Made by a program: the position numbers and the translations under genes
Shown: in pieces, positions 30,035-38,670 of the stretch
How positions within the stretch are numbered: the first letter of the stretch is position 1
Layout of the letters: each line of letters begins with the position of its first letter
Assembly: GCA_037721215.1 (NCBI GenBank)
Contig: JBBJNV010000029.1
Location: 1-40,818 of the forward strand
Direction: 5' to 3'
Length of the DNA stretch: 40,818 nt
From: Gemmatimonadaceae bacterium
Lineage (GTDB): Bacteria; Gemmatimonadota; Gemmatimonadetes; Gemmatimonadales; Gemmatimonadaceae
Notes under the pieces: generated by a model
The model's input: the letters and a program-made list of their open reading frames with translations, nothing else
The model's database searches: none
What the model was told of the DNA's origin: nothing

Positions 30035-32716
30035 TTGTCATTCAAACCGGGTAACAGATTGGAGACAGCGGGCACAGTCGAACAGCTCAACAGCTCGCTG
30101 ACTGGACGTTACGCGATCGAGCGCGAGATCGGTCGCGGCGGAATGGCCACCGTCTACCTCGCGCGCGATCTCCGGCATGACAGGCGAGTGGCACTCAAGC
30201 TTCTCCTCGCTGAGCTCGGCGCAATCCTTGGCCCTGAGCGATTTCTCAGCGAGATCCGGGTTACCGCAAACCTTCAGCACCCGAATCTGTTGCCGCTGTT
30301 CGATTCGGGCGAAGCGGACGGACGTCTCTTCTATGTAATGCCATTCGCTGAAGGCGAGTCACTTCGACATAGATTAGCCCGCGAGAAACAGCTTCCGATC
30401 GCCGAAGCGCTCCGCATCGCAACTGCGTGCGCCAGCGCGCTCGATTACGCGCATCGCAACCATGTCATTCACCGCGATCTCAAGCCCGAGAACATTCTCC
30501 TCAGCGCGGGGCAGCCGGTAATAGCGGACTTCGGTATCGCCCTCGCCGTTTCCAATGCCGGCGGCGCACGCATCACGCAAAGCGGTCTGTCGCTTGGTAC
30601 GCCCCAATACATGAGCCCGGAACAAGCAGCCGGAGATCGCGACATAGATGGACGAAGCGACATCTACAGCCTCGCGTGCGTGGTTTACGAGATGTTGACC
30701 GGAGATCCACCGCACACCGGAAGCACTGTGCAAGCAGTAATCGCGAAGGTACTAGTCGAGAAGCCACGAAGCGCTCGATCGCAGCGGGAGCGGATACCTG
30801 AACACGTTGATGCTGCTATCGAGCGCGCTCTCGCAAAGATTCCTGCAGATCGGTGGGCAACCGCAGGCGAGTTCGGCCAAGCCTTGACCGACCCATCGAT
30901 GACATCGGCGGCGCACGAGTTGAGCGCGTCGGGAACCTCGCCGAGCTCTTACCCACAGCGTACGAGAACTGCGGCAAGGATCCGCCTCTTTGCGTGGCCT
31001 GCAGTGGCGGGAATTGCAGTAATTATGGCAGTCGCTGCCTGGTGGAAACTCTCATCAACTCCAGCCGACAAGCCGATTACGTTCGTCGAGGCCATGCCGC
31101 CGAATGCGAAGCTCGCGATCGAGCCAAGCTCGGTCGCTTTCGCTCCAGATGGCGGCTCGATCGTTTACTCGGGGATAGCTGGAGGCAGCAGACGTCTGTA
31201 TCTAAGGCAGCTTGCTTCGCCGTCCGCACGCGAGCTTCCGGGCACTGACGACGCGATTCTCCCCTTTTTCTCTCCTGACAGCCGATGGATCGCATTCGCT
31301 ACCGAAGCGGGCGTTCTATTCAAGGTGCCAGTAAGGGGTGGGCCACCGGTTCAGATCGGACGCACGCCTGCGTGGCGCGGCGGTGCATGGAGTTCGAGCG
31401 GAGATATTCTTGTCGGCAGCGATAGCGGGCTCTATCGGATCTCTGCCGCGGGAGGTCAGGCCGAAATGCTCACCAAACGCGACATCGCGAAGGGCGAGCA
31501 GGGGCACGTGCAACCGATGTTCCTGCCAGACGGACGGACGTTCGCATTCAGAGTCGAAGCCGCAACCTCGCGAGCCGACGATCAGCTCGCCGTGGGTTCG
31601 CTGAATGAAAAAGGATATCACCTGCTCGGTGTTCGTGGTGGCAACCCGCTCGGCCTCTTCCGGGGCAGGCTGTTTTATGGTCGCCCCGGAGGCATCATCG
31701 CTGCGATCCCATTCGATGCGCGACGGAGGAAGATCAACGGAGAAGCGACAACTATCCTCGAGGAAGTCAGCGTCTTCGCGGGCGCTGCTGCTTCGTTCGC
31801 TGCTGACGGCTCACTTGTCTACGTCAAATCGAATAACGCGAGCCAGCTCATCATTACGAACGATCACGCTGTCTCGACGGGAGAGGGCACTCCGCCTCGC
31901 CGTTACACTCGCCCTCGTTTTTCGCCGGACGGTCGTCGCGTGGCCGTCGAGATCTCATCCACAGGAACGAATCGTTCGGATATCTGGGCCTATGACATCA
32001 AGTCCGGAGTACTTTCGCGTCTCACGTCCCAATCGACGTCGCAATCGCCGGAGTGGACCCCCGATGGAACGCGCCTCGTTTATGTGCGCGGTGGAGAGAT
32101 CTGGCAGATCCCAGCCGATGGGAGCGGGTCTGAGGAAAGGCTTTTTGCTTCGCGTACTGCGGTGAGGGAGATTGGTTTGTCTCCCGATGGCAAGCTTGCA
32201 ATTTTTCGTGTTGAGAATCCGCGGACACGGTCAGACGTCTGGCTGTTGCCGCTGGAGGGCGAGACTGCGCAACGAAAGCCATCTCCGCTCCTGACGAGCG
32301 CGTTCAATGAACAAGGGGCGCGCATATCACCTGATGGTCGCTGGCTCACCTACGTCTCCGATGAGTCGGGGCGATACGAGGTATATGTGCGACCATTTCC
32401 GCGGCTCGGCCCGCGCGCTCAGATATCAGTTAATGGTGGCGCCGAACCTGTCTGGACTGCGAACGGCTCGCGCATTATTTACCGCGCGGCGGGCAAGTTC
32501 ATGGCCGCAAGCGTGAGTTATGGTTCAGGGATTACCGTAACGATGCGGCACCAGCTGTTCGAAGACGAGTATCAATCTTCGCTCTTCCGCTCCAATTACG
32601 ACGTCGATCGTACAGGAGAGACTTTTGTGCTGATGAAGCCTGTCGACAAGCCCGAGATCGTTGTGATGCTGGATGGACTGAATGCGTTATTAGCCGCAGG
32701 TTCAGACAAGCGTTGA
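30035..32716 (+). CDS. Transmembrane Ser/Thr protein kinase with a PD40 propeller
   Basis: About 893 residues. The kinase domain (about 26-285) has GRGGMATVYLA (33-43), Lys55 in VALK, HRDLKPEN (146-153), DFGIA (165-169) and YMSPEQ (192-197), all catalytic residues intact. A membrane segment spans about 319-337. Outside is a propeller with PD40-type repeats: VAFAPDGGSIVYSG, FFSPDSRWIAFA, PRFSPDGRRVAVEIS, PEWTPDGTRLVYV, IGLSPDGKLAIF and ARISPDGRWLTYVSD. It resembles the kinase at 11797 in its inner half but has a propeller where that one has TPRs. It should sense an extracytoplasmic ligand and phosphorylate cytoplasmic proteins; targets are unknown. The start shown is TTG (30035); TTG 30059 is an alternative, and no good ribosome-binding site is visible. 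Confidence 0.9.
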   Translation: MSFKPGNRLETAGTVEQLNSSLTGRYAIEREIGRGGMATVYLARDLRHDRRVALKLLLAELGAILGPERFLSEIRVTANLQHPNLLPLFDSGEADGRLFYVMPFAEGESLRHRLAREKQLPIAEALRIATACASALDYAHRNHVIHRDLKPENILLSAGQPVIADFGIALAVSNAGGARITQSGLSLGTPQYMSPEQAAGDRDIDGRSDIYSLACVVYEMLTGDPPHTGSTVQAVIAKVLVEKPRSARSQRERIPEHVDAAIERALAKIPADRWATAGEFGQALTDPSMTSAAHELSASGTSPSSYPQRTRTAARIRLFAWPAVAGIAVIMAVAAWWKLSSTPADKPITFVEAMPPNAKLAIEPSSVAFAPDGGSIVYSGIAGGSRRLYLRQLASPSARELPGTDDAILPFFSPDSRWIAFATEAGVLFKVPVRGGPPVQIGRTPAWRGGAWSSSGDILVGSDSGLYRISAAGGQAEMLTKRDIAKGEQGHVQPMFLPDGRTFAFRVEAATSRADDQLAVGSLNEKGYHLLGVRGGNPLGLFRGRLFYGRPGGIIAAIPFDARRRKINGEATTILEEVSVFAGAAASFAADGSLVYVKSNNASQLIITNDHAVSTGEGTPPRRYTRPRFSPDGRRVAVEISSTGTNRSDIWAYDIKSGVLSRLTSQSTSQSPEWTPDGTRLVYVRGGEIWQIPADGSGSEERLFASRTAVREIGLSPDGKLAIFRVENPRTRSDVWLLPLEGETAQRKPSPLLTSAFNEQGARISPDGRWLTYVSDESGRYEVYVRPFPRLGPRAQISVNGGAEPVWTANGSRIIYRAAGKFMAASVSYGSGITVTMRHQLFEDEYQSSLFRSNYDVDRTGETFVLMKPVDKPEIVVMLDGLNALLAAGSDKR

Positions 32717-32855
32717 GTAACAGACTTCACCGCGCAACTACAGCAGCTTGTCAGGTGTGATAGGCAGACGACGGTTGCTGCTTGAGGCAGATTGCTAACC
32801 CGGGTGTGGTCCCTGATTTGTCTGGGGTTGGACGTGGGCACACCATGATAAAGTT

Positions 32856-33698
32856 CTAGTCATCCACCCGAACCGACCAGTCACACGCTTTCGCGAAGCG
32901 CTGACTCAGCGCGCGTGCGTCGCCTCTACGCAAAGTTTCGCGAAACAGCTCGAGTTCCCGCTGTACTGCGGAAACGGCAGCTTCAATCGCGGGTGCATTG
33001 TCGAGCGCGACGGCGGTCCACACGTTCGGTGAGCCGGCTGCGAGGCGAGTGACATCGTGTCCGCCGCGTCCCAGTTGCCGTCGAGTGATCCCCGCGTCGG
33101 CGAGCGCCAGAGCAAGGGCAGTCGACACCAGCTGCGGCAGATGGCTCGACCACGCCAGCAAGTCATCGTGAGCGCCCGCGTCGATGACCTCAGGCTTTGC
33201 GCCAAGCGACATCCATAGCTGCCTGGCCAAAGCGAATGTCGTCGGCAGGGTGTCTGCGGCGGGACAGAGATAGACAGTGGCGCCTTCGAACAGATCCATG
33301 CGAGACGCCGCCCAGCCAGAGCGATGGTCGCCTGAAAATGGGTGCGAACCGACAAACCTCGGCCCCAGTCCCAGCCTCACTGCCGCCGAGACAATGCTGC
33401 GCTTGGTGCTTCCGACGTCGGTGACCAACTGCGCGGCTGTCGAGTGCTGCTCAATGCTTCTCAAAACATCAAAAACGGAGTCGCCATAAACCGCAATCAC
33501 AACGGTCTCGGCGTCGCCGATATCCTCCAGGCCGGGCGACAGCCGACGCGAGACTACTCCTTCCGATATGGCAGCGTCGAGGTGAGACGGATTGGAATCA
33601 TATCCGAGGACAGGAATCCCCCGTGCCGCGAGGCAGCGCGCGACCGATCCGCCGATCAATCCCAGCCCGATAACGGCGACACTACCAGCGGACTTCAT
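32856..33698 (-). CDS. tyrA: Prephenate dehydrogenase
   Basis: 280 residues. The Rossmann motif GLGLIGGSVARCLAARG binds NAD(P); VTDVGSTKRSIV and FVGSHPFSGDHRSGW are the substrate-side motifs of the TyrA family, and HDDLLAWSSHLPQLVSTAL is the conserved C-domain helix. It converts prephenate to 4-hydroxyphenylpyruvate, the tyrosine precursor. It is the last gene of the aroF-aroQ-tyrA operon, overlapping aroQ by 4 bases (ATGA). No ACT domain follows, so feedback inhibition through such a domain is unlikely; control may come mainly from the attenuator upstream. Confidence 0.95.
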   Translation of the reverse strand: MKSAGSVAVIGLGLIGGSVARCLAARGIPVLGYDSNPSHLDAAISEGVVSRRLSPGLEDIGDAETVVIAVYGDSVFDVLRSIEQHSTAAQLVTDVGSTKRSIVSAAVRLGLGPRFVGSHPFSGDHRSGWAASRMDLFEGATVYLCPAADTLPTTFALARQLWMSLGAKPEVIDAGAHDDLLAWSSHLPQLVSTALALALADAGITRRQLGRGGHDVTRLAAGSPNVWTAVALDNAPAIEAAVSAVQRELELFRETLRRGDARALSQRFAKACDWSVRVDD

Positions 33699-34003
33699 CC
33701 TTTCTCCATCTGCTGGGCCCTTCGTGATAGACCCAAAATGTGCCAGAATATCTCGCGCACCGTCTCTTCTGCCAGCCCTGCTTCACGCGCCTGTGTGACA
33801 GCGCCGCGAATCACGCTTGCCTCCCGTTGCGGATCGAGGATCGGAAATCCGAGAGCGCGCTTCAGCGTCCCCGTCCGCTGCGCCAGATCCACACGGCTCC
33901 GCAGCAGCGCCACAAACTCCCTGTCGATTCGCCCTATCTCCTCGCGGCACTCCTCCAGCTCGGCGAGGGCCGGTGATTCTTCCTCGCCAATCGAGCTCAT
34001 CAC
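33695..34003 (-). CDS. aroQ: Chorismate mutase (AroQ class)
   Basis: 102 residues, all helical. The AroQ pattern is clear: ECREEIGRIDREFVALLRSR (first helix with active-site Arg), DLAQRTGTLKRALGFPILDP (catalytic Arg/Lys), QREASVIRGAVTQAREAGL and VREIFWHILGLSRRAQQ. It rearranges chorismate to prephenate. Four-base ATGA overlaps join it to aroF before it and tyrA after it, giving a tightly coupled route from DAHP synthesis to 4-hydroxyphenylpyruvate. Confidence 0.93.
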   Translation of the reverse strand: MMSSIGEEESPALAELEECREEIGRIDREFVALLRSRVDLAQRTGTLKRALGFPILDPQREASVIRGAVTQAREAGLAEETVREIFWHILGLSRRAQQMEKG

Positions 34004-35073
34004 CGCACCAGTTCCCGGGAGGTAGTCCCGGGAAGCGACGCGCTCGGAACGGGTCGGGGGAGCTTGCGGTCGGCGGCGGCGGCAAAGGGTGCGAGACGCG
34101 CCATCAGATCGGCGAACGCAGGGAACGTCAGAGACTGATCGCCATCCGAAAGGGCGCGCTCGGGAGCCGGATGCACCTCGACGATCACGCCATCCGCGCC
34201 GGCCGCGATCGCTGCGAATGCAAGGGGGGCAACGAGATCTGCATCACCGCCGGCGTGACTTGGATCGACGATGATCGGCAAGTGGCTTTCTCGCTTGAGG
34301 ATGGGAATGGCGGAGATGTCGAGAGTGTTGCGGGTCGCCGTCTCAAAGGTACGTATGCCGCGCTCGCAAAGGACAACGTCGCCATTTCCGTGCGCCATTA
34401 TGTATTCGGCCGCCATCAGCAGCTCCGTTATCGTGGCCGAGAGTCCGCGCTTTAGAAGGACCGGCCGCTGTATGCGTCCCAACTCAGCGAGCAGCGCGAA
34501 GTTCTGCATGTTGCGCGCCCCCACTTGAAGCATGTCGGCATGCTCGGCTACAACCTCCACGTCGCGGGTGTCGAGGACTTCAGTGACGACAGGCAGCCCG
34601 GTCTGCAAGCGCACCTCAGCGAGCATGCGGAGGGCATCGACACCAAGACCCTGAAAGCTGTATGGGGAGCTACGCGGCTTGAACGCCCCGCCGCGCAAAA
34701 TGGACGCCCCCGCCGCTCGAACGGAAACGGCGGTGTCGCGGAGCATGTCAATATTCTCGACGGAACAAGGCCCGGCGATAATGGCCAGCGCCTTGCCTCC
34801 GAACGACGCGCCCGGCCCGACATTGACGATGGTTCTCTCAGCGGCAAAATCGAGAGAGGCAAGCTTGTACGGCCTGAGCACCGGCATCACCGACTCGACT
34901 CCAGGCAACGAGCGAAGGGCGATGCCTTCCAGTAACGATTCGTCGCCGATGCAGCCGACTATCGTCCTTCGTTCGCCGCGTGAAAGATGTGTTCGGAGAC
35001 CGGCTGCCTCAATCCGCTCGCGGATGTGATCGAGCTCGCGCTCGGTGATGTTCGGACGTGTGACGATGATCAT
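34000..35073 (-). CDS. aroF: DAHP synthase, KDOPS-like type (3-deoxy-7-phosphoheptulonate synthase)
   Basis: 357 residues. An N-terminal ferredoxin-like domain of about 90 residues (MIIVTRPNITERELDHIRER, with TIVGCIGDE) precedes the barrel: IIAGPCSVEN, ILRGGAFKPRSSPYSFQGLG, TEVLDTRDVEVV, QVGARNMQNF, VLLKRGLSATITE, VVLCERGIRTFE, PIIVDPSHAGG and GVIVEVHPAPERALSDGDQS. It condenses phosphoenolpyruvate and erythrose-4-phosphate, the first step of aromatic amino acid synthesis. The N-terminal domain is the usual allosteric (Tyr/Phe) site in this group. AAAGG precedes the ATG at 35073. A Tyr-codon leader and terminator lie directly upstream. Confidence 0.95.
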   Translation of the reverse strand: MIIVTRPNITERELDHIRERIEAAGLRTHLSRGERRTIVGCIGDESLLEGIALRSLPGVESVMPVLRPYKLASLDFAAERTIVNVGPGASFGGKALAIIAGPCSVENIDMLRDTAVSVRAAGASILRGGAFKPRSSPYSFQGLGVDALRMLAEVRLQTGLPVVTEVLDTRDVEVVAEHADMLQVGARNMQNFALLAELGRIQRPVLLKRGLSATITELLMAAEYIMAHGNGDVVLCERGIRTFETATRNTLDISAIPILKRESHLPIIVDPSHAGGDADLVAPLAFAAIAAGADGVIVEVHPAPERALSDGDQSLTFPAFADLMARLAPFAAAADRKLPRPVPSASLPGTTSRELVR

Positions 35074-35094
35074 TTGACCTTTCCCGGTAGAAAC

Positions 35095-35122
35095 AAAAAA
35101 GGCCCGTGAATTTCCACGGACC
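35095..35122 (-). terminator. Attenuator terminator ahead of aroF
   Basis: On the minus strand GGTCCGTG (35122-35115) pairs with CACGGGCC (35108-35101), loop GAAATT, followed by six U (35100-35095). It is a strong rho-independent terminator placed 21 bases before the aroF start codon, where only conditional termination makes sense. Confidence 0.88.
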
Positions 35123-35223
35123 GTCGAAGTATTGCGTAATGAGAGCTGTTACGAGTCTCCCTCAGTCAAGCGCACGCCTCCGAGCACGGCCCGTGATAGG
35201 GGTTTCGTAATAGTAGGAGGCGT
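35101..35223 (-). promoter_or_regulatory. Tyrosine attenuator: pause, antiterminator and terminator segments
   Basis: Three competing pairings are visible on the minus strand. (a) ACGCCTCC (35223-35216, covering Tyr and Ser codons) with GGAGGCGT (35181-35174), an 8-bp hairpin enclosing segment 2. (b) Segment 2, CACGGGCC plus GT (35195-35186), with ACGGTCCGTG (35124-35115), a 10-bp antiterminator. (c) The same segment 3 with CACGGGCC (35108-35101), the 8-bp terminator. A ribosome stalled at the Tyr codons (35224-35207) breaks (a), frees segment 2 to form (b), and prevents (c), so the operon is transcribed when charged tRNA-Tyr is scarce. The mechanism is inference; the pairings are read directly. 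Confidence 0.75.
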
Positions 35224-35245
35224 AGCATCGACGCAGGCAGGACAT
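35162..35245 (-). CDS. Tyrosine-rich leader peptide of the aroF operon
   Basis: 27 codons from ATG 35243-35245 to TGA 35162-35164. It begins MSCLRRCYASYYYETPITG, with Tyr at positions 8, 11, 12 and 13. Four Tyr in six codons directly before the antiterminator segment is the signature of transcription attenuation. No Shine-Dalgarno is present: the -10 element ends seven bases before the ATG, so transcription should begin at or next to the ATG, giving a leaderless message. The open frame runs back to 35359, but that part lies upstream of the promoter. Confidence 0.75.
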   Translation of the reverse strand: MSCLRRCYASYYYETPITGRARRRALD

Positions 35246-35251
35246 GCGCTC

Positions 35252-35281
35252 ACTGTAGCGCTGCACCACCAGTCTTGTCAA
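35252..35281 (-). promoter_or_regulatory. Promoter of the leader-aroF-aroQ-tyrA operon
   Basis: Minus strand TTGACA (35281-35276), an 18-base spacer, then TACAGT (35257-35252), matching six of six and four of six consensus bases. The predicted start site coincides with the leader ATG at 35245. Upstream, a 9-bp inverted repeat (35292-35300 with 35339-35347) may end the DUF3179 transcript. Confidence 0.65.
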
Positions 35282-35365
35282 GAAGGGCACGGGCCGGATG
35301 CTAACGGCGCAACCTAATGAAACGCAGTGCGGATCTCTCATCCGGCCGGGATGCCACACAAAGGC

Positions 35366-36517
35366 CTATCGCCCGATGCGAGTATCCGGCCGGAACACCG
35401 CCCACGCGAACCAGAAGAAATCCCCGTACGGTATCCGCACCAGTCGCCGGCCGCGAAGTGGCCCCGTGAGACCGTTCCCCAAAAGGTCCCAGCGCGTTCC
35501 TGTCTCGCGGTCGCGGAAGCCGCCGCCCTGAGCGGACTCGAAGGTGAGCGTACGATTCGCGAGCCTGCGGTCGAACACACCGGTGGCGCCGACGTCGCGT
35601 CCGCTCGCCATATCGGTTCTGTCCAGCGCGCTCGCGGTTCCCGGTGCCCAGAAGACTGCAATCGGCCGCCGCGCGATCATGTCGTTTATGACGCGCGCGG
35701 ATCGTAGCCGCGAGAACGGGTAAGCCACTGCCTCACGCTCCAGTCGCAGAGCGACGACACGCTCCATTGCAGGCAATCGCGCGTCGGTTTTGGACTTGAA
35801 GAACGCCGCAAGCGGGGATCCACCAGGAGCATCGTAACCCTTGTACGGATTCGTGCCGTACGGGCGATCGTACCCGGTCTTCCTCGAGAGAACCTGGGCT
35901 GCGGGGTACGCGCGCTTGAAATCGGCCCACGCCATTGTCTGCGATTCGAACAGTGTGAGTGCGTCACCGGCCATTACACCGACGATCGCCTCACCCGTTG
36001 CCTGCTGCCACCAGCTCTCCGTCAGCTTGTCATACATCACGAGATCGGAATGGCGGAGCCGCCCGGTTGTACCAAATTCGAGCACTCGTCCGTTGTGGCG
36101 GCGGTCGAACACCAGCGCCGTATTGCACAGGGGGCAAAATGTCACGGCGATTGGAAGATTGCCCAGGTTGTCGTTCACGATCTCGTGCCAGATGAGGATC
36201 TGGAGGGGATAGCCACGCGCCACTCCATCGTGCTCGACAACCATCACCGGTTCCCGCGGGGCCAGCCAGCGATCCGCAGACGCTACGCTTTCAAGCCGCG
36301 GGCGACTGAGTGCGGGAATTCCATCCTTGGGCGGTCCGCCCGATACGATCTCCGAGAGCGGAACCGTGTGGCGTCGGAAATCTGTCCGCCACTCAGCCGG
36401 TTGCTGGCCGCAGGCGTCATGGAGTGGGATGGCGGCGAGAAACGCACCAAACAGAAAAAGAGCAGGATGTCGCAAATCGACCTTGAGGGAGCGGGAAAGT
36501 GTCTGCAAGAGGTACAC
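35366..36517 (-). CDS. DUF3179-domain exported protein
   Basis: 383 residues. A hydrophobic N-terminal segment (LFLFGAFLAAIPLHDACGQQ) looks like a signal peptide or lipoprotein signal. The DUF3179 core follows: GIPALSRPRLESVA, PVMVVEHDGVARGYPLQIL, WHEIVNDNLG, PIAVTFCPLCNTALVFDR (CPLCNTA is the family hallmark, a possible metal or redox site), FGTTGRLRHSDLVMYDK, ESWWQQATGEAIVG, RVLSRKTGY-like YDRPYGTNPY. The function of the family is not established. The start is GTG at 36517; no strong ribosome-binding site is seen. Confidence 0.88.
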   Translation of the reverse strand: MYLLQTLSRSLKVDLRHPALFLFGAFLAAIPLHDACGQQPAEWRTDFRRHTVPLSEIVSGGPPKDGIPALSRPRLESVASADRWLAPREPVMVVEHDGVARGYPLQILIWHEIVNDNLGNLPIAVTFCPLCNTALVFDRRHNGRVLEFGTTGRLRHSDLVMYDKLTESWWQQATGEAIVGVMAGDALTLFESQTMAWADFKRAYPAAQVLSRKTGYDRPYGTNPYKGYDAPGGSPLAAFFKSKTDARLPAMERVVALRLEREAVAYPFSRLRSARVINDMIARRPIAVFWAPGTASALDRTDMASGRDVGATGVFDRRLANRTLTFESAQGGGFRDRETGTRWDLLGNGLTGPLRGRRLVRIPYGDFFWFAWAVFRPDTRIGR

Positions 36518-36762
36518 TCTGGCACGTCTATGTGTTCATAGAACGGAATCGCCGCGGCTCGACCCGCAAATAAATGATTCAATCCAGTATCTCCAAGAAA
36601 CTCCAGGCTGCAAAGCCATACTGACAGTCGGACGATCCAGTGAAGAATTCGCGCTTCGCCGGTGTCTGTTCAATCAGGGAGTGATCCGGGCCGACCGGGC
36701 CCCCCGCTTGGCCAGGCGCCATGCTACACCATTCCGATGCACTTACCCAAAACAGAGAACCT

Positions 36763-37242
36763 ATGACCTCGAAAATCACGGCAGGAGCCCTTGCGGGAAT
36801 CGCGGGCGGGCTCGTATTTGGCATGATGATGCAAATGATGAGCGCGCCAACGCCGGACGGTGGCTCGATGCCGATGATGGGCATGGTGGCGAAGGTCGTC
36901 GGCTCCACCAGCCTCGCCGCAGGGTGGGCCTATCATCTTTTCAACAGCGCGGTAATCGGAGTGCTGTTCGCCTTCGCCGCTGGCAACCGGATAACCGGCA
37001 ACGCCAGCGCTGCTGCGTTGGGAGCCGGCTGGGGTCTGTTGTGGTGGATCCTCGGAGGATTGATAATAATGCCAATCCTTCTCGGCATGCCTGCGTTTGC
37101 TCCGCTGCAAATGCCGCCCATGCGTCCAGTGGCTTGGGGCAGTCTGCTCGGACACCTTATCTTTGGGCTAATCCTCGGGTTGAGTTTCGTACGGCTTGCA
37201 CGTTCCAGCCGTGTCCAGGGTATGCCGGCGCAAGCCCGTTGA
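36763..37242 (+). CDS. Four-helix integral membrane protein of unknown function
   Basis: 159 residues with four predicted membrane segments: KITAGALAGIAGGLVFGMMM, WAYHLFNSAVIGVLFAFAAG, ALGAGWGLLWWILGGLIIMP and WGSLLGHLIFGLILGLSFV. The first is Gly-rich and followed by a Met-rich loop (MMQMMSAPTPDGGSMPMMGM), and PLQMPPM occurs later. Methionine clusters suggest possible copper or soft-metal contact, which is inference. An in-frame ATG at 36721 would add 14 polar residues. The ECF sigma gene follows on the same strand, within 30 bases. Upstream 36518-36762 shows no gene. Confidence 0.7.
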   Translation: MTSKITAGALAGIAGGLVFGMMMQMMSAPTPDGGSMPMMGMVAKVVGSTSLAAGWAYHLFNSAVIGVLFAFAAGNRITGNASAAALGAGWGLLWWILGGLIIMPILLGMPAFAPLQMPPMRPVAWGSLLGHLIFGLILGLSFVRLARSSRVQGMPAQAR

Positions 37243-37272
37243 GCCCGTAGTGGATGAGTGCGTGGCTTACGA

Positions 37273-37866
37273 ATGAAGCATCTCGGGTGGAATCACGCAG
37301 CCGAGACGAACCGGAGAACGTTCGAGGAGGTGGTGACACAGCATCTCGATCCACTCTACCGAACGGCTCTCCGATTGACACGGGGCCACACCGCGAACGC
37401 GGAGGACCTCGTTCAGGACTGCCTGCTTCGGGCGTGCGAAGGCTACGGCGAGCTGCGCAGCCACGAAGCTGTTCGAACCTGGTTCTACACGATTCTGCTT
37501 CGGACGCACTTCAACCGGCGGCGTACGGCAAAACGGCACCCGGAGTCGCTCGCGTGCGATCTTACCGATGCGGAATTCGAGCACGCTCTCGAGCGTTGGC
37601 CGGCCGACGGTTCTGGCATTTCGGCCGGAGGGAAATGGCCATCGTCTCAGGAGATCTGCGACGCTATCGATGCACTCGACGAGCCTCTTCGAAGTGTCGT
37701 GGTTCTGGTTGATGTCGAGGGATTTCGCCAGCGAGAGGTCGCAACGATGATCGGTCTGCCGGAAGGAACTGTGGCCTCGCGTCTTTTTCGGGCACGAAGG
37801 CTCCTGCGCGATTCGTTGGCCGAAGCGTCGGCGGGTCGCCACCGCAGCTCTATTCGCCACCAGTGA
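37273..37866 (+). CDS. ECF sigma factor (RpoE-like)
   Basis: 197 residues. Region 2: FEEVVTQHLDPLYRTALRLT then NAEDLVQDCLLRACEGY and EAVRTWFYTILLRTHFNRRR. Region 4: ICDAIDALDEPLRSVVVLVD then VEGFRQREVATMIGLPEGTV and ASRLFRARRLLRDSL. It directs RNA polymerase to a stress regulon and is presumably held by the anti-sigma factor encoded 16 bases downstream. ATG 37273 is used; GTG 37258 is an alternative. Confidence 0.92.
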   Translation: MKHLGWNHAAETNRRTFEEVVTQHLDPLYRTALRLTRGHTANAEDLVQDCLLRACEGYGELRSHEAVRTWFYTILLRTHFNRRRTAKRHPESLACDLTDAEFEHALERWPADGSGISAGGKWPSSQEICDAIDALDEPLRSVVVLVDVEGFRQREVATMIGLPEGTVASRLFRARRLLRDSLAEASAGRHRSSIRHQ

Positions 37867-37882
37867 AGAGCGAGTCCCAGCG

Positions 37883-38656
37883 ATGAGATGTGGCACTGCT
37901 CGGCGGCTTGCCTGGCCGGATGGCTCTCCGCGCGCCGTCGACGACGCAGTCGAATCGGCCGCGCAACACATCGAGCAGTGCGCCGCGTGCCGCGCGTTTG
38001 TTGCCGACATGCGTCAAGTCGCCGAGCGGCTCGCGAGATCAAATCAGGACGTTTCGGCGCCTCGAGAAGTTCGTGAACGGCTCTTCAACGCTCTGTCGCT
38101 GGCGCGCTCAGATTCCGGTCGCCGTGCGGGCAGGCGGGCGATCTCCTTCCGTTTCGCGGGCGCTGCTGCCATCGGCATAATTGTTCTGACGACGGCCGTC
38201 TGGCGCTTTTCGCCAGCAGATACAGCAACCCGGTCCGAGGTGGCGCCTGCGCTTGCGGACGATCACGGTCGCGTTCTACAACGCGATGGAATCGCTTCGG
38301 CTCGCGAATCGGATATCACTCACTGGCTCTCCGAGCGGGTCGGATTCGCGATTCACGCGCCGTCGTTCGCGAATGGCCGGCTGGTCGGCGCCCGCGTAAC
38401 CGATGTGAACGGGCAGCGCGGTGCTGTGCTCATGTATCGAATCGACGGGCAGGCGGTGTCGTATTACATAATGCCAATGCCGAGGACCGAGACACCGGAA
38501 CGGCCGCTGCAGCGGCCGGGCGTCAATATCTCGAGCTGGAAGGGTTTTCACGTGGCGGCCTGGCAGGAGCCTGGATTGACGCATGCTCTGGTTGGCAACC
38601 TTTCGGCGGCGCGGCTCGTCGGTCTGGCCCACGAGTGTATTGCGCAGATGGTCTGA
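37883..38656 (+). CDS. Zinc-finger anti-sigma factor, membrane-anchored
   Basis: 257 residues. The N-terminal cytoplasmic domain has the anti-sigma zinc motif HIEQCAACRAF (His29, Cys33, Cys36). A membrane segment spans about residues 89-107 (FRFAGAAAIGIIVLTTAVW). The external domain reads ITHWLSERVGFAIHAPSFAN, GARVTDVNGQRGAVLMYRID and WKGFHVAAWQEPGLTHALVG, resembling the sensor part of DUF3379/RsiW-like proteins. It should bind and release the sigma factor encoded just upstream in response to an envelope or redox signal. Confidence 0.88.
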   Translation: MRCGTARRLAWPDGSPRAVDDAVESAAQHIEQCAACRAFVADMRQVAERLARSNQDVSAPREVRERLFNALSLARSDSGRRAGRRAISFRFAGAAAIGIIVLTTAVWRFSPADTATRSEVAPALADDHGRVLQRDGIASARESDITHWLSERVGFAIHAPSFANGRLVGARVTDVNGQRGAVLMYRIDGQAVSYYIMPMPRTETPERPLQRPGVNISSWKGFHVAAWQEPGLTHALVGNLSAARLVGLAHECIAQMV

Positions 38657-38670
38657 TCGCCTGGTCGCGA

